Assembly (NCBI GenBank): GCA_050290865.1 | Contig: JBNKIW010000003.1 | Location: forward strand, 171,355-235,354 | Direction: 5' to 3' | Source of the DNA: JARRLC01 sp050290865 | Lineage (GTDB): Bacteria > Pseudomonadota > Alphaproteobacteria > Rhizobiales > Rhodomicrobiaceae | Length of the DNA: 64,000 bases | Position numbers and translations under genes: made by a program | Part shown: piece by piece, positions 53,280-63,700 of the stretch | Layout: every line of letters starts with the position of its first letter | Numbering within the stretch: the stretch's first letter is position 1 | The notes under the pieces: model-generated | Seen by the model: the letters and a program-made list of their open reading frames with translations, nothing else | The model's database searches: none | Told to the model about the DNA's origin: nothing

Positions 53280-54203
53280 CTATCCCGCCTGCAGCACCGC
53301 CGCGAGGTAGACCCCGTAAACCGCGAGAAGGATGAGGCCGCGCCGCCAGTCCAGCGTCCCGGACTTGCCGGGAATGGTCAGTCCCACGGACACCGCGCCA
53401 AGGAGCAGGGCCGGCGCAACCGTGGCCATATCGACGTGGATGGGCGTGATGACGGCCACCGTCCCGACGATCAATCCGCCGTTGAAGATGTTGCTGCCCA
53501 GGATGGTCCCCAGTCCCACTTCGTCATGGCCCTTGATGCGTGCGATGACTGTCGTGGCCAGCTCGGGCACCGATGTACCGACGGCGACGATGGTCGCGCC
53601 GATGATGAACGGCTCGACGCCGTAACTCTCGGCGATACCGCTCGCGCCGATGACGATGAGTTTGCCCGCCGTGACGAGGAACACCATTCCCGCCAGGCTT
53701 TCCACCACCGCTCGCCCGAATTTCGGTTCACCGATCACCTCCGCCACCACGCTGCGCTGGCGATGCATTTCACGTATCATCAGGAAGAGCCAGACGCCGA
53801 ACACGATCAACAGCACCGCACCGTCCCAAAGGGACAGAACGCCGTCGAACAGAAGCGCCCCCGTGATCAGCGGCAGGGCCAGCGCGACCGGCAGATCGCG
53901 GCGGACGGTGTCGCGCGGAGGTGCAAAGGTGCCCCAGAACAGCGCCAGCGCGAGGATGAGCGCGACGTTGATGACGTTGCTGCCGAGCGCGTCGCCCAGA
54001 CCGAGGCCCGGCTTTCCAGCCAGCGCGCCAGTTACGGAAACCGTGAGTTCCGGGCTTGACGTGGCAAAAGCGGCAACGGTCGCGGCCACGACGCCGGGCG
54101 CAACGCGCGCCGCCCGGGCAAGGCCCACCGTTCCGCGTACGAACAGCTCACCGCCGCCACCCGCCAGGACCACGCCCACCAGCAGAAACAAGTAATCCCA
54201 CAT
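53280..54203 (-). CDS. Calcium/sodium antiporter (CaCA family, YrbG-like)
   Basis: 307-residue cation/Ca2+ exchanger with about ten membrane segments. The two inverted alpha repeats are clear: ATSSPELTVSVTGALAGKPG...GDALGSNVINVALI (from about residue 47) and VGTSVPELATTVIARIKGHDE...GTILGSNIFNGGLI (from about residue 197), with the ion-binding glutamates in SPE and VPE. The ATG at 54203 has AGGGGGATTTC and gives MWDYLFLLVGVV; the upstream frame of 80 codons is not coding. Monocistronic. Confidence 0.93.
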   Translation of the reverse strand: MWDYLFLLVGVVLAGGGGELFVRGTVGLARAARVAPGVVAATVAAFATSSPELTVSVTGALAGKPGLGLGDALGSNVINVALILALALFWGTFAPPRDTVRRDLPVALALPLITGALLFDGVLSLWDGAVLLIVFGVWLFLMIREMHRQRSVVAEVIGEPKFGRAVVESLAGMVFLVTAGKLIVIGASGIAESYGVEPFIIGATIVAVGTSVPELATTVIARIKGHDEVGLGTILGSNIFNGGLIVGTVAVITPIHVDMATVAPALLLGAVSVGLTIPGKSGTLDWRRGLILLAVYGVYLAAVLQAG

Positions 54204-54472
54204 GCTGAAATCCCCCTGAGTATGCCGCCTGCCGCACCGCGAGTCCGCTTCACCGCGCCCCGGCATTGATACAGGACTGTTACACTTAAGTTCTCGACAA
54301 TGCCATATATGGCCGCCACTATGCCCCTCACCTGACGAGCCCCGGCGGATGGGCACTCGCGCCGGAAAAGGCTCGCAGGATGCGTACCGTCCCTGGGCAA
54401 CAACACGCCGCAGGACGGACCGGCGCGCGAGCCGGGGGATCACGGGAGACGGGAGTGACGGGGGCGAGAGTG

Positions 54473-55954
54473 ATGACCAGCAGACTCACGCGCGCTGCGC
54501 GGGGGGTGAGGCCTGCGCTTCTCCTCGGCAGTGCCGCGGCGCTCGGCGGCTGCATGCTCAACCCGGAAGTGCCGTCTCCGATGCTCGATGTGCCAGCCAG
54601 TTTCTCCACAAGCGCCCTACCCCGCGGCGATCAGCGCAAATACGACATGGCGTTCAAGATGTTCCGCTCGAAGCCGCTCGTCGCGCTTATCACCCGCGCG
54701 CGCCGCTCGAACATGGACATTGCCGCCGCCATGGCGCGCATCCGGCAAGCCGACGCACAAGTCCGCATCGCCACGCAGCCGCTCATTCCGCTCCTCGATT
54801 TCCGCGGCAATGCGCGGCAAAGCTATGGTGGGCAGGAGCCGGGACGCGGCATGTCGCGCCACGTCTCGGCGTCGTTGACCTCCAGCTATGAGATCGATTT
54901 CTGGGGCAAGAACCGCGCCGGACGGGCCAGCGCCGAGGCGGCAGCCTTTGCCGCCCGTTTCGACGGTGTGGTCGTGGCTATCACGACCGATGCCAGCGTC
55001 GCGCAGACCTATTTCCAGGCGTTGGCCATGCGCAGAAGGATCACGATCGCACGAAAGAATCTCGGCACGGCAGTGCGCACGCTGGAGGCGATCAAGGCGC
55101 GCAACGCCGCGGGCACAGCCTCCGGCCTCGATGTCGCGCAACAGGAGACATTCGCCGCCAATGTCAAGGTGACGATCCCGCCGCTGGAGCAGAGTTACGC
55201 GCAATACCGGCATGCCCTGGCCGTGCTTCTCGGCGTGCCTCCGGAGCATTTCGATCCGGGCCGCGAGAGCCTGTTCGCCGTCCGCGTGCCGCGCATCAAA
55301 GCCGGCCTGCCGTCCGATCTTCTGTGGCAGCGCCCCGATATCGCCGCCGCCGAGGCCCGGCTCGCCGCCGCGCGCTTCGATGTGTCGGCCGCCCGCGCCG
55401 CGCTCTTTCCCTCCATCAAGCTGACCGGCGAAGGCGGCTTCGAAAGCACGGCGTTGAAGGCGCTGTTCCGCCCCGACAGCCTCTTCTACCAGATGGCCGC
55501 GGGTCTGATGCAGCCGCTTTTGAGCGCGTATTCCCTTCGCGCCAAAGAGGATTTCGACCGCGCCCGCTACATGGAACTGCTGGAAGGCTACCGGAAAACC
55601 ATCATCGCCGCGTTCCAGGACACCGAGGACGCGCTGGTCGCCTACCGCAAGACGGCCGAGCGGGAAGCCCTGCAGCGTAAGGCGGCTGCCTCGGCGCGGC
55701 GCGCCTACACGATTTCCAAGGCGCAGCTCGAATCCGGCGTTATCGACCTGACGACGCTGCTCAGCGTTCAGCGGACCCTGTTCAATGCCGAGGACGCCTT
55801 GGCCGAGGCGCGCCTGTCCCGTCTCCTTGCGGCGGTATCGCTCTATAAGGCGCTGGGCGGAGGCTGGCACCGTCCCGCCGACGCCGCCGTCGCGCAATTG
55901 CCCTCTGGCGACGAGGCGCAAATCCCCGCGAAAGTCGAGGCCAAGGCTCCGTGA
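54473..55954 (+). CDS. RND efflux outer-membrane lipoprotein (NodT/TolC family)
   Basis: 493-residue outer-membrane channel. The ATG at 54473 leads into a lipoprotein signal (LLLGSAAALGGC with the lipidated Cys at about residue 24). Two OEP repeats are seen, with FDVSAARAALFPSIKLTGEG and the C-terminal AQLESGVIDLTTLLSVQRTLF. It forms the tunnel for the tripartite pump encoded downstream; its stop overlaps the adaptor start by four bases (GTGA). First gene of the four-gene operon. Long upstream frame 54380-54472 is probably leader. Confidence 0.92.
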   Translation: MTSRLTRAARGVRPALLLGSAAALGGCMLNPEVPSPMLDVPASFSTSALPRGDQRKYDMAFKMFRSKPLVALITRARRSNMDIAAAMARIRQADAQVRIATQPLIPLLDFRGNARQSYGGQEPGRGMSRHVSASLTSSYEIDFWGKNRAGRASAEAAAFAARFDGVVVAITTDASVAQTYFQALAMRRRITIARKNLGTAVRTLEAIKARNAAGTASGLDVAQQETFAANVKVTIPPLEQSYAQYRHALAVLLGVPPEHFDPGRESLFAVRVPRIKAGLPSDLLWQRPDIAAAEARLAAARFDVSAARAALFPSIKLTGEGGFESTALKALFRPDSLFYQMAAGLMQPLLSAYSLRAKEDFDRARYMELLEGYRKTIIAAFQDTEDALVAYRKTAEREALQRKAAASARRAYTISKAQLESGVIDLTTLLSVQRTLFNAEDALAEARLSRLLAAVSLYKALGGGWHRPADAAVAQLPSGDEAQIPAKVEAKAP

Positions 55955-57336
55955 GAAGATTTCTGCCGACGCTCATATTCGTGCTGCTGATCCTGGCGGC
56001 GCTGGCGTTCACCTACAAAGACAAGATCCTTCCGAAATCCGAGCAACAGACCGCGGAGAACGCGGGCCGTTCCGGTCATCGTATGAGACGCCGCGGGCGC
56101 CGCGGAAGGTCCATGCGCAAAGGGAACCCCAACCGTCCCGTGCCGATCCTGGCCGAACCGGCGAAAACCGCGAACGTGCCGGTCTATCTGCACGGCGTCG
56201 GCACCGTTCACGCCTACAACACCGCAACGGTTGGCGTCCAGGTCAGCGGGCGCCTGATCGCCGTCAACGCCCGCGAGGGGCAGGACGTGAAGAAGGGCGA
56301 TGTGCTCGCGCAGATCGACCCCGTCACCTACAAGGCCGCCCACGATCAGGCCGTAGCGCGGAAGGCCATGAACGAGGCACTGCTCGCCAATGCCCGGCGC
56401 GACCTCGCTCGCTATGAGAAGCTGGCCAGGACCGATTACGCCACCAAGCAGCAGGCGGACACGCAGCGCGCCGCCGTCGCCCAGCTCGAAGCGCAGGTCC
56501 GGCAGGATCAGGCCGCCATCGACAGCGCCAAGGCCAATCTCGATTACACGACCATCGTCGCACCGATTGGCGGGCGGACGGGCATCCGCGCGGTGGATGT
56601 CGGCAATCTGGTCACGCCGAACAGCGGCGGGATCACCGTCATCACCCAGCTCAAGCCGATTTCCGTCCTGTTCACGCTGCCCGAGACCGTCATCGGCGAG
56701 TTGATGGCGGCGAAGGGGCGCGGCGCGGTGGCCCTGACGGCCAGCGCCGGCGGCAAAACGGTCGGCGAAGGCGCGCTGGAGGTTATCGACAACCGGATCG
56801 ATCAGGCAACGGGCACGGTGAGGCTGAAGGGCACTTTCGCCAATGACGCCTTGAGCCTGTGGCCAGGACAGTTCGTCAGCGTCCGCGTGCATCTGAAGAC
56901 GCTGGAGGGGGCGACCGTGGTCCCCGCCGCCGCCGTCCAGCAGGGCGCGGAAGGCCGCTTCGTCTATGTCGTGCAGCCGAACGACACGGTGAAACTCACG
57001 CCTGTGAAGGTGGCGCAGGAAGACGAGCGCGAGGCCGTCATCGCATCCGGCGCCGTGCCCGGCGACCGCGTCGCGACGGCGGGATTTTCGAGCTTGCAGG
57101 ACGGTCAGAAGATCTCGCTCGGCGAGGGCGGCCGGCCTGCCGGCGGTCAGAAGGGCGGGGATAAGAAGCAGAATGGGCGCAATCGTCACCGCGGCGAGGG
57201 CCGTGGCGGCCAGGAGCAGAGCCGGAAAGGGCAGGGCGCCGCCGCGGCGCAGGCCGCCGAGCGTCAGGTCAGCCGCTCCGGCAACGGTGCGGACGGCATG
57301 ACTGCGTCGGAAAGGCAGACCGGGCAACCGCAATGA
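55951..57336 (+). CDS. RND efflux periplasmic adaptor (MdtA-like)
   Basis: 461-residue membrane-fusion protein starting at GTG 55951. N-terminal anchor MRRFLPTLIFVLLILAALAF, then a strongly basic stretch (HRMRRRGRRGRSMRKGNPNR, about 43-62), the lipoyl half-motifs (GVQVSGRLIAVNAREGQDVKKGD and TIVAPIGGRTGIR), a coiled-coil hairpin (about 130-180) and beta-barrel domains. From about residue 391 a Gly/Lys/Arg/Gln-rich tail of 70 residues extends past the usual MdtA end. It bridges the channel and the two pumps. Confidence 0.92.
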   Translation: MRRFLPTLIFVLLILAALAFTYKDKILPKSEQQTAENAGRSGHRMRRRGRRGRSMRKGNPNRPVPILAEPAKTANVPVYLHGVGTVHAYNTATVGVQVSGRLIAVNAREGQDVKKGDVLAQIDPVTYKAAHDQAVARKAMNEALLANARRDLARYEKLARTDYATKQQADTQRAAVAQLEAQVRQDQAAIDSAKANLDYTTIVAPIGGRTGIRAVDVGNLVTPNSGGITVITQLKPISVLFTLPETVIGELMAAKGRGAVALTASAGGKTVGEGALEVIDNRIDQATGTVRLKGTFANDALSLWPGQFVSVRVHLKTLEGATVVPAAAVQQGAEGRFVYVVQPNDTVKLTPVKVAQEDEREAVIASGAVPGDRVATAGFSSLQDGQKISLGEGGRPAGGQKGGDKKQNGRNRHRGEGRGGQEQSRKGQGAAAAQAAERQVSRSGNGADGMTASERQTGQPQ

Positions 57337-57421
57337 GAGCGCGAGACGGGTCGGTGCGTACAGGGCGGATGAAGTCATTCCCGCACATGCCGGAAGCCTG
57401 TCCTGTGTTGGGAGGCGCGCC

Positions 57422-60400
57422 ATGACCTCCCCCTCCGGCCACGACGACATCCCGCCCAGTGTCTCCACGCCGTTCATCGCACGCCCCGTGGCGACCTCGC
57501 TGCTCGCCGTCGCCGTGCTGCTGGCCAGCGCGCTCGCCTATCTCAACCTGCCGATCTCCTCGCTGCCGCAGGTGGATTTCCCCGTCATCCAGGTGACGAC
57601 ACAGCTCCCCGGCGCCAGCGCGGACACCATGGCCTCGCTCGTCACCGCGCCGCTCGAACGCCAGCTTGGCCGCATCCCGGCACTGGACTCGATGAGTTCC
57701 ATGAGCAGCCACGGGCTCAGCCGGATCACGCTGCAATTCCAGCTCGATCGCGACATCAACGCCGCGGGCCAGGATGTGCAGTCGGCCATCTCCAGCGCTG
57801 GCGGCGAACTGCCCGCGGGGCTGCCTTATCCGCCGTCCTACGCCAAGGTCAATCCGTCGGACCCGCCGATCCTCACCCTCGCGCTCTCCTCGCCAAACGT
57901 CTCGCTCGAGAAACTGAGCGATCTTGCCGACAGCTATCTGATGCCGCGCCTCGCACAGGCGACCGGCGTCGGCCATGTGACGGTGCAGGGCAATATGCGC
58001 GCGGCGGTACGCATCCAGGCCGATCTGCAGCGCCTCGCCGCTTACGGCGTCAGCATGGAGACCCTGCGCACGGCCATCGCCGCGGCCAATGTCTCCGGCG
58101 CGAAGGGCACGCTGAACGGCGCGCAGAAAGCGTACACCATCGGCGCCAACGACCAGCTCGAAGACGTTCGCGCCTATGAGCGGGTCGTCATCGCCTACGC
58201 CAACGGCGCGCCGGTGCTCCTGCGGGACGTAGCGAAGATCGTCAGCGGTCTTGAGAATGTGCACGCATCCGGCCGCTACAACGGCAAGCCCGCCGTGATC
58301 ATCGATGTGCAACGCCAACCGGGCGCGAACATCGTCGAAACCGTGGACCGGATCAAGCGGCTCCTGCCCGGGCTCGAACGCGCGCTGCCCGCAGGCGTCG
58401 CCGCCGATATCGTCGCCGACCGCACGCAGACGATCCGCGCTTCCGTCGCCGAGGTGCAGTTCACGCTGATGCTGAGCATCGGCCTCGTCATCCTCGTCGT
58501 GCTCCTGTTCCTGCGCACGGCGAGCGCGACCCTGGTGGCCGGCGTCACGCTGCCTTTATCGCTCGCCTCGGCTTTCGGGCTGATGTGGTATGCGGGCTTC
58601 AGCCTCGACAACCTCTCGCTGATGGCGCTGACGATCGCCACCGGCTTCGTGGTCGATGACGCCATCGTCATGATCGAGAACATCGTCCGCCATATCGAGC
58701 GCGGCGACAGCCCGATGCGCGCAGCGTACAAGGGCGCTGGCGAAATCGGCTTCACCATCGTGTCGCTGACGATGTCGCTGATCGCGGTGTTCATCCCCCT
58801 CCTGTTCATGAGCGGCATCGTCGGGCGTCTGTTCCGCGAATTCGCGCTGACTTTGACGATCACCGTCGTCGTTTCCGCCGTTGTGTCGCTGACGCTCACG
58901 CCGATGATGAGCGCGCGGTTGCTCGAACGCGGCCGCGCCGAGGGCCGCTCGTGGCTCGGACGCCTCGCGGATGCGCCGATTGCGGGCATGCGCCGCCTCT
59001 ATGAGGTGACGCTGGATGTAGTGCTGCGCAACCAGGGCATCATGCTCGCGGTCACGGTGGCGACGCTCTTCATCACCGTCGCGCTTTACACGGCGATCCC
59101 GAAAGGCTTTCTGCCCGACCAGGACACCGGGTTCCTCACCGCCGAGACGCGCGGACCGCAGGATGTCTCGTTCGAACGCCTGCAGGCGCTGCAGAACCAG
59201 GTGGAAGCCGTCATCCGCCGCGATCCGGATGTGGAAGAGGTGGTGTCGATCGTCGGCACCGGGACAGCCAATCCCGCCCCCAATCTCGGCCATTTCGCCG
59301 TCACGCTGCAACCGAGGCCCGCCCGCGAGGCGGGCGCCAGCCAGATCGCCGCACGCCTGACAGACGCCGCGCGCGCGATCCCGGGCCTCTCATCGGCGTT
59401 CCAGGTGGTTCCGGACATCCAGATCGGCACGCGCCGGAGCCCCGCACAATATCAGTATGTGCTGGTCGGCACGGAGCCCGCATCGTTTTCGCAGTGGGCG
59501 AATCGCCTCCTTGCGGAGCTGCGCGCCGAACCGAAGCTTGCCGATGTCTCCTCCGACCTTCAGGAGGCGGGCGCGCAGGTGCTCATCAAGGTGGACCGCG
59601 TGGCGGCCGGACGGCTCGGCGTGTCGATGCAGGACGTCAACAACGCCCTCTATAACGCCTTCGGCCAGCGCCAGATTTCCACGATCTACCGGCAGGCGAA
59701 CCAGTATCGCGTCGTGCTGGAAGCCGATCCGCGTTTCCAGACCGATCCGCGCGCGCTGGAGCATGTCTTCGTGCCTGGCGCCGCCAGTGTCGCAAGCACT
59801 TCGGGCGGAACGCAGAGACGCGCGGCGCAGGTGCCGCTGTCCACCTTCGCCGTCATCGAGCGGACGACCGCGCCCCTGGCCATCGCCCGCGTGCAGCAAT
59901 TTCCGGCGGCGACGATCAGCTTCAACCTCACGCCCGGCGTTTCGCTCGACGGCGCCGTGGACGCCGTCAACGCCGCGGTGAAGCGTATCGGCCTGCCGCC
60001 GACGATGCTCGGCAGTTTTCAGGGGGCGGTGAAGGAATTCAACACCTCGCTCGCAGGCCAGCCCTGGCTGATCCTGGCGGCGGTCGTCGTCATCTATATC
60101 GTGCTCGGCGTCCTTTACGAGAGTTTCATCCACCCGTTCACGATCCTGACGACGCTGCCCTCGGCGGGGATCGGCGCGCTGCTGGCGCTCGGATATTACG
60201 GCTTCGAGTTCACCTTCGTGGCGCTGATCGGCGTCATTCTCCTGATGGGCATCGTCAAGAAGAACGCGATCATCATGATCGATTTCGCGCTCGACGCCGA
60301 ACGCAGGCGCGGCATGAAGCCGTTCGACGCCATCCGCGAGGCGTGCCTCTTGCGCTTCCGGCCGATCATGATGACCACGTTCGCGGCGCTGTTCGGCGCC

Positions 60401-60643
60401 ATCCCGCTGGCCATCGGCACCGGGCCGGGGTCGGAACTGCGCGTGCCGCTCGGCGTGACCATCATCGGCGGGCTTCTCCTGAGCCAGCTGCTCACGCTCT
60501 ACACCACGCCGGTCATCTATCTGGCCATGGACCGGCTGAAGCGTCGCGTCGTGCGCGGCCTTGGCGGTTCGACAGGGTTCGACGCGCTGCCGCAGGAGAA
60601 ACCCGAGGCGGTGAAGGATGATGTCCTGTCGGAAGGGCGGTGA
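57422..60643 (+). CDS. RND multidrug efflux permease (MdtB-like)
   Basis: 1073-residue inner-membrane RND pump, twelve predicted transmembrane helices and two large periplasmic loops. The proton-relay pair is D412-D413 in GFVVDDAIVMIEN (helix 4). N-terminal FIARPVATSLLAVAVLL and the mid-sequence GFLPDQDTGFL are typical. With the next gene it resembles the MdtBC heteromeric pair served by MdtA. An AGGCGCGCC precedes the ATG, 85 bases after the adaptor stop. Drug range cannot be read. Confidence 0.95.
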   Translation: MTSPSGHDDIPPSVSTPFIARPVATSLLAVAVLLASALAYLNLPISSLPQVDFPVIQVTTQLPGASADTMASLVTAPLERQLGRIPALDSMSSMSSHGLSRITLQFQLDRDINAAGQDVQSAISSAGGELPAGLPYPPSYAKVNPSDPPILTLALSSPNVSLEKLSDLADSYLMPRLAQATGVGHVTVQGNMRAAVRIQADLQRLAAYGVSMETLRTAIAAANVSGAKGTLNGAQKAYTIGANDQLEDVRAYERVVIAYANGAPVLLRDVAKIVSGLENVHASGRYNGKPAVIIDVQRQPGANIVETVDRIKRLLPGLERALPAGVAADIVADRTQTIRASVAEVQFTLMLSIGLVILVVLLFLRTASATLVAGVTLPLSLASAFGLMWYAGFSLDNLSLMALTIATGFVVDDAIVMIENIVRHIERGDSPMRAAYKGAGEIGFTIVSLTMSLIAVFIPLLFMSGIVGRLFREFALTLTITVVVSAVVSLTLTPMMSARLLERGRAEGRSWLGRLADAPIAGMRRLYEVTLDVVLRNQGIMLAVTVATLFITVALYTAIPKGFLPDQDTGFLTAETRGPQDVSFERLQALQNQVEAVIRRDPDVEEVVSIVGTGTANPAPNLGHFAVTLQPRPAREAGASQIAARLTDAARAIPGLSSAFQVVPDIQIGTRRSPAQYQYVLVGTEPASFSQWANRLLAELRAEPKLADVSSDLQEAGAQVLIKVDRVAAGRLGVSMQDVNNALYNAFGQRQISTIYRQANQYRVVLEADPRFQTDPRALEHVFVPGAASVASTSGGTQRRAAQVPLSTFAVIERTTAPLAIARVQQFPAATISFNLTPGVSLDGAVDAVNAAVKRIGLPPTMLGSFQGAVKEFNTSLAGQPWLILAAVVVIYIVLGVLYESFIHPFTILTTLPSAGIGALLALGYYGFEFTFVALIGVILLMGIVKKNAIIMIDFALDAERRRGMKPFDAIREACLLRFRPIMMTTFAALFGAIPLAIGTGPGSELRVPLGVTIIGGLLLSQLLTLYTTPVIYLAMDRLKRRVVRGLGGSTGFDALPQEKPEAVKDDVLSEGR

Positions 60644-60647
60644 GGCG

Positions 60648-60713
60648 ATGAGCGACACTCTGCTTCCGCCGCGCCAACCCGCGTCCGCCGCGCCCGAAGG
60701 GGCCGCGCCATGA
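60648..60713 (+). CDS. 21-residue mini-ORF linking the two RND genes
   Basis: Begins four bases after the first pump's stop and ends with a TGA that overlaps the second pump's ATG (ATGA). It encodes a Pro/Ala-rich peptide opening MSDTLLPPRQPASAAPEG, with no membrane segment. Its likely role, if translated, is to carry ribosomes to the next start; GAGGCG lies just before it. No homology is recognised. Confidence 0.35.
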   Translation: MSDTLLPPRQPASAAPEGAAP

Positions 60714-63700
60714 ACATTTCCGCGCCCTTCATCCGCCGGCCCATCGCCACCGTGCTGCTCTGCGCCGGACTGCTCTTCGCCGGGGTCATTGCCTTCTTCC
60801 GGCTGCCGGTCGCGAGCCTGCCGCATATCGAGATGCCTGCCCTGCGTGTCTCGGCCAATCAGCCCGGCGCCGATCCGGAAACCATGGCCGCCACGGTCGC
60901 CGCGCCGCTGGAACGCCGCATCGGCGAAATCTCGGGCGTGTCCGAACTGGTCTCGTCGAGCCGCCTCGGCTCCACCGGCATCACCGTGCTGTTCGACCTG
61001 GACCGCAACATCGAGGACGCCGCGCGCGACGTGCAGGCGGCCATCAGCGCGGCGCAGGCGGACCTTCCCGGCAATCTCGGCCGCCGGCCGTCCCTGCGGA
61101 AGTTCAATTCCAATGCCCGGCCGGTCATGATCCTGGCGATGACCTCGCCGGTGCGCGAGCAGACCAGCATCTACGACATCGCGGACCTGACCGTCGGCAC
61201 GCGCATCTCCCGGATCGACGGCGTCGCGGACGTGCAGATCGGCGGCGCGCAGCAGCCGGCGGTCCGCGTCACCGTCGATCCGGAGGCGCTGAAGGCGCGC
61301 AACATCGGCCTGGAGGACGTCCGCGGAGCCATCGCCGAAGCGAACAAGGTCACCCCCCTCGGCTTTTTCGACGGCGCAGAAAAGTCGTTCACCATCAGCA
61401 CCGGCGGCCAGCTCCAGACGCCCGCGGACTATGCCGGTATCGTGCTGCGCAATGCGGGTGGCACGGTCCTACGGCTCGGCGACGTCGCCAAGGTCGAGGA
61501 AAGCACCTCCAACCGGCTGAGCGCGGGCTGGTTCAACAAGGACCCGGCGGTGCTCCTCATCATCCAGAAGACGGCCGAGGCCAACGCCGTCAAGACGGTG
61601 GACGCCATACATGCGCTTCTGCCGGAGCTGCGCGACTACATTCCGGCGGATGTGAAAATATGGGTCATGGCCGACCGGACGACGACGCTGCGCAAGAGTA
61701 TCGAGCATTTCAAGCTCACATTCCTGGCCAGCGTCGTTCTGGTGACGCTCGTCGTTTTCGTCTTCGTGCGGCGGCGCGTGCCGACCTTTGCCGCCATGCT
61801 CGCAGTGCCCTTGTCGCTGGCGGGAACCGTGATCCTGATGTGGTTTTCCGGTTTCACGCTCGATAACGTCTCGCTGCTGGCGCTGACGATATCGGTCGGC
61901 TTCGTCGTGGACGACGCCATCGTCGTCATCGAGAACTGCTACCGCAACATGGAACGCGGCATGCCGCCATTGCAGGCCGCACTCACCGGCGCGCGCCAGG
62001 TCGGCTTCACCATCGTCTCCATCAGCCTGTCGCTCGTCGCCGCCTTCATCCCGCTGTTCTTCATGGGCGGTGTCATGGGCACGGTGATGCAGGAATTCGC
62101 CTGGACGCTCACATTTGCGATCCTGATTTCCGCGGTCATCTCGCTGACGCTGACGCCCATGCTGTGCGGGCGCTTCATGACGGCGTTGCCGCGTCACGGC
62201 GAAACCCGGCTCGACCGGATCATCGAACCGGCCCTCGACAGCCTCGCCCGCCTTTACGCGCGCACCCTGGAATTCGCGCTGCAGCACCGCTGGCTGATGA
62301 CGGCGGCGACCTTCGCCGCGCTCGGCCTGAGCGTGCCGCTGTTCATGCAGCTGCCAAAAGGCATGGTCCCGCGTGGGGATGCCAACCTCGTCATCGGCTA
62401 CACGCGGGCCGCGCCCGACATCTCCTTCGATGCCATCATGGCGCTGCAAAAGAAGGTCTCCGCCATCGCGCTCGACGACCCCGATGTGGCCAGCGTCGGC
62501 GCCACGGTCGGCGGGCGCTCAGGGTTTGGATCGAGCAATCTGGGGCGCTTCTACATGACGCTCAAGCCGGGCCGCAAGGCGACCGCGCTGAAGATCATCG
62601 ACCGGCTGCGCAAGAAGACGAAGGCGCTGAAAGGCGTCCAGGTGAGCATGTTCCCGGCATCGGAAATCCCCTCGGGAGGACACGGTGGGCGTTCCTACTA
62701 TAAGGTCACGCTGTGGGGCATGGACCTCAAGGAACTGGATGAATGGGCGCCGAAGGTTGCCGAGCGCATGAAGAGCGTCGAGGGCGTGAGGGACGTGAAC
62801 ACCGACCGGGAGGCGGGCGGGCCGGAAGCGCGCCTCATCGTTGACCGGCAGAACGCCGCGCGGCTTGGCGTGACCATGCGCGCTGTGGATAACGCGCTCA
62901 ACAACGCCTTCTCCCAGCGGCAGATTTCAACCATCTACGGCCAGCGCAATCAGTACAAGGTTGTCCTGGAGGCCAATCCCGACCTGCAGCGCGACCCGGG
63001 CGGGCTGTCGCGCATCGCCGTGACCGGCCGCGGCGGCAACGAGGTTCCGCTGGCATCGGTGGCGAGAATCGAGATGGCGTCGGCGCCGTTGCGCGTCAAT
63101 CATCAGGGACAGTTCCCCTCGATCACCGTGAGTTTCAATCTCAAGCAGGGCGTGACGCTGGACGCCGCGCTCACCGGCATATTCGACGCCATCGAGCACC
63201 TGCACCTGCCCGAGGGGGTCCATATCGCGCTGTCCGGCGACACTAGGCACCAGCGCGAGCAGCGTACCGCGCAGCCGCTCCTCATCCTCGCCGCGCTGGT
63301 GACGGTGTATCTCGTGCTCGGCATCCTTTACGAAGACCTCGCGCACCCGCTGACGATCCTGTCCACGCTCCCCTCCGCGGCATTCGGCGCTTTAATGACC
63401 CTGCACGCGACCGGCACCGAGTTCTCGCTCATCGCGCTCATCGGCATCATCCTGCTCATCGGTATCGTGAAGAAGAATGGCATCATGCTGGTGGACTTCG
63501 CGCTGGAAGCCGAGCGCAAAGAGGGGCTGTCCGGCGCGGACGCCATCCGGCGTGCCTGCGCGGACCGCTTCCGCCCGATCCTGATGACGTCGCTTGCGGC
63601 CATGCTCTGCGCGGTGCCGCTCCTGGTGATGGCGGGGCCGGGCTCGGAACTGCGCATACCGCTGGGGCTGACGATCATCGGCGGACTCATGGCGTCGCAA

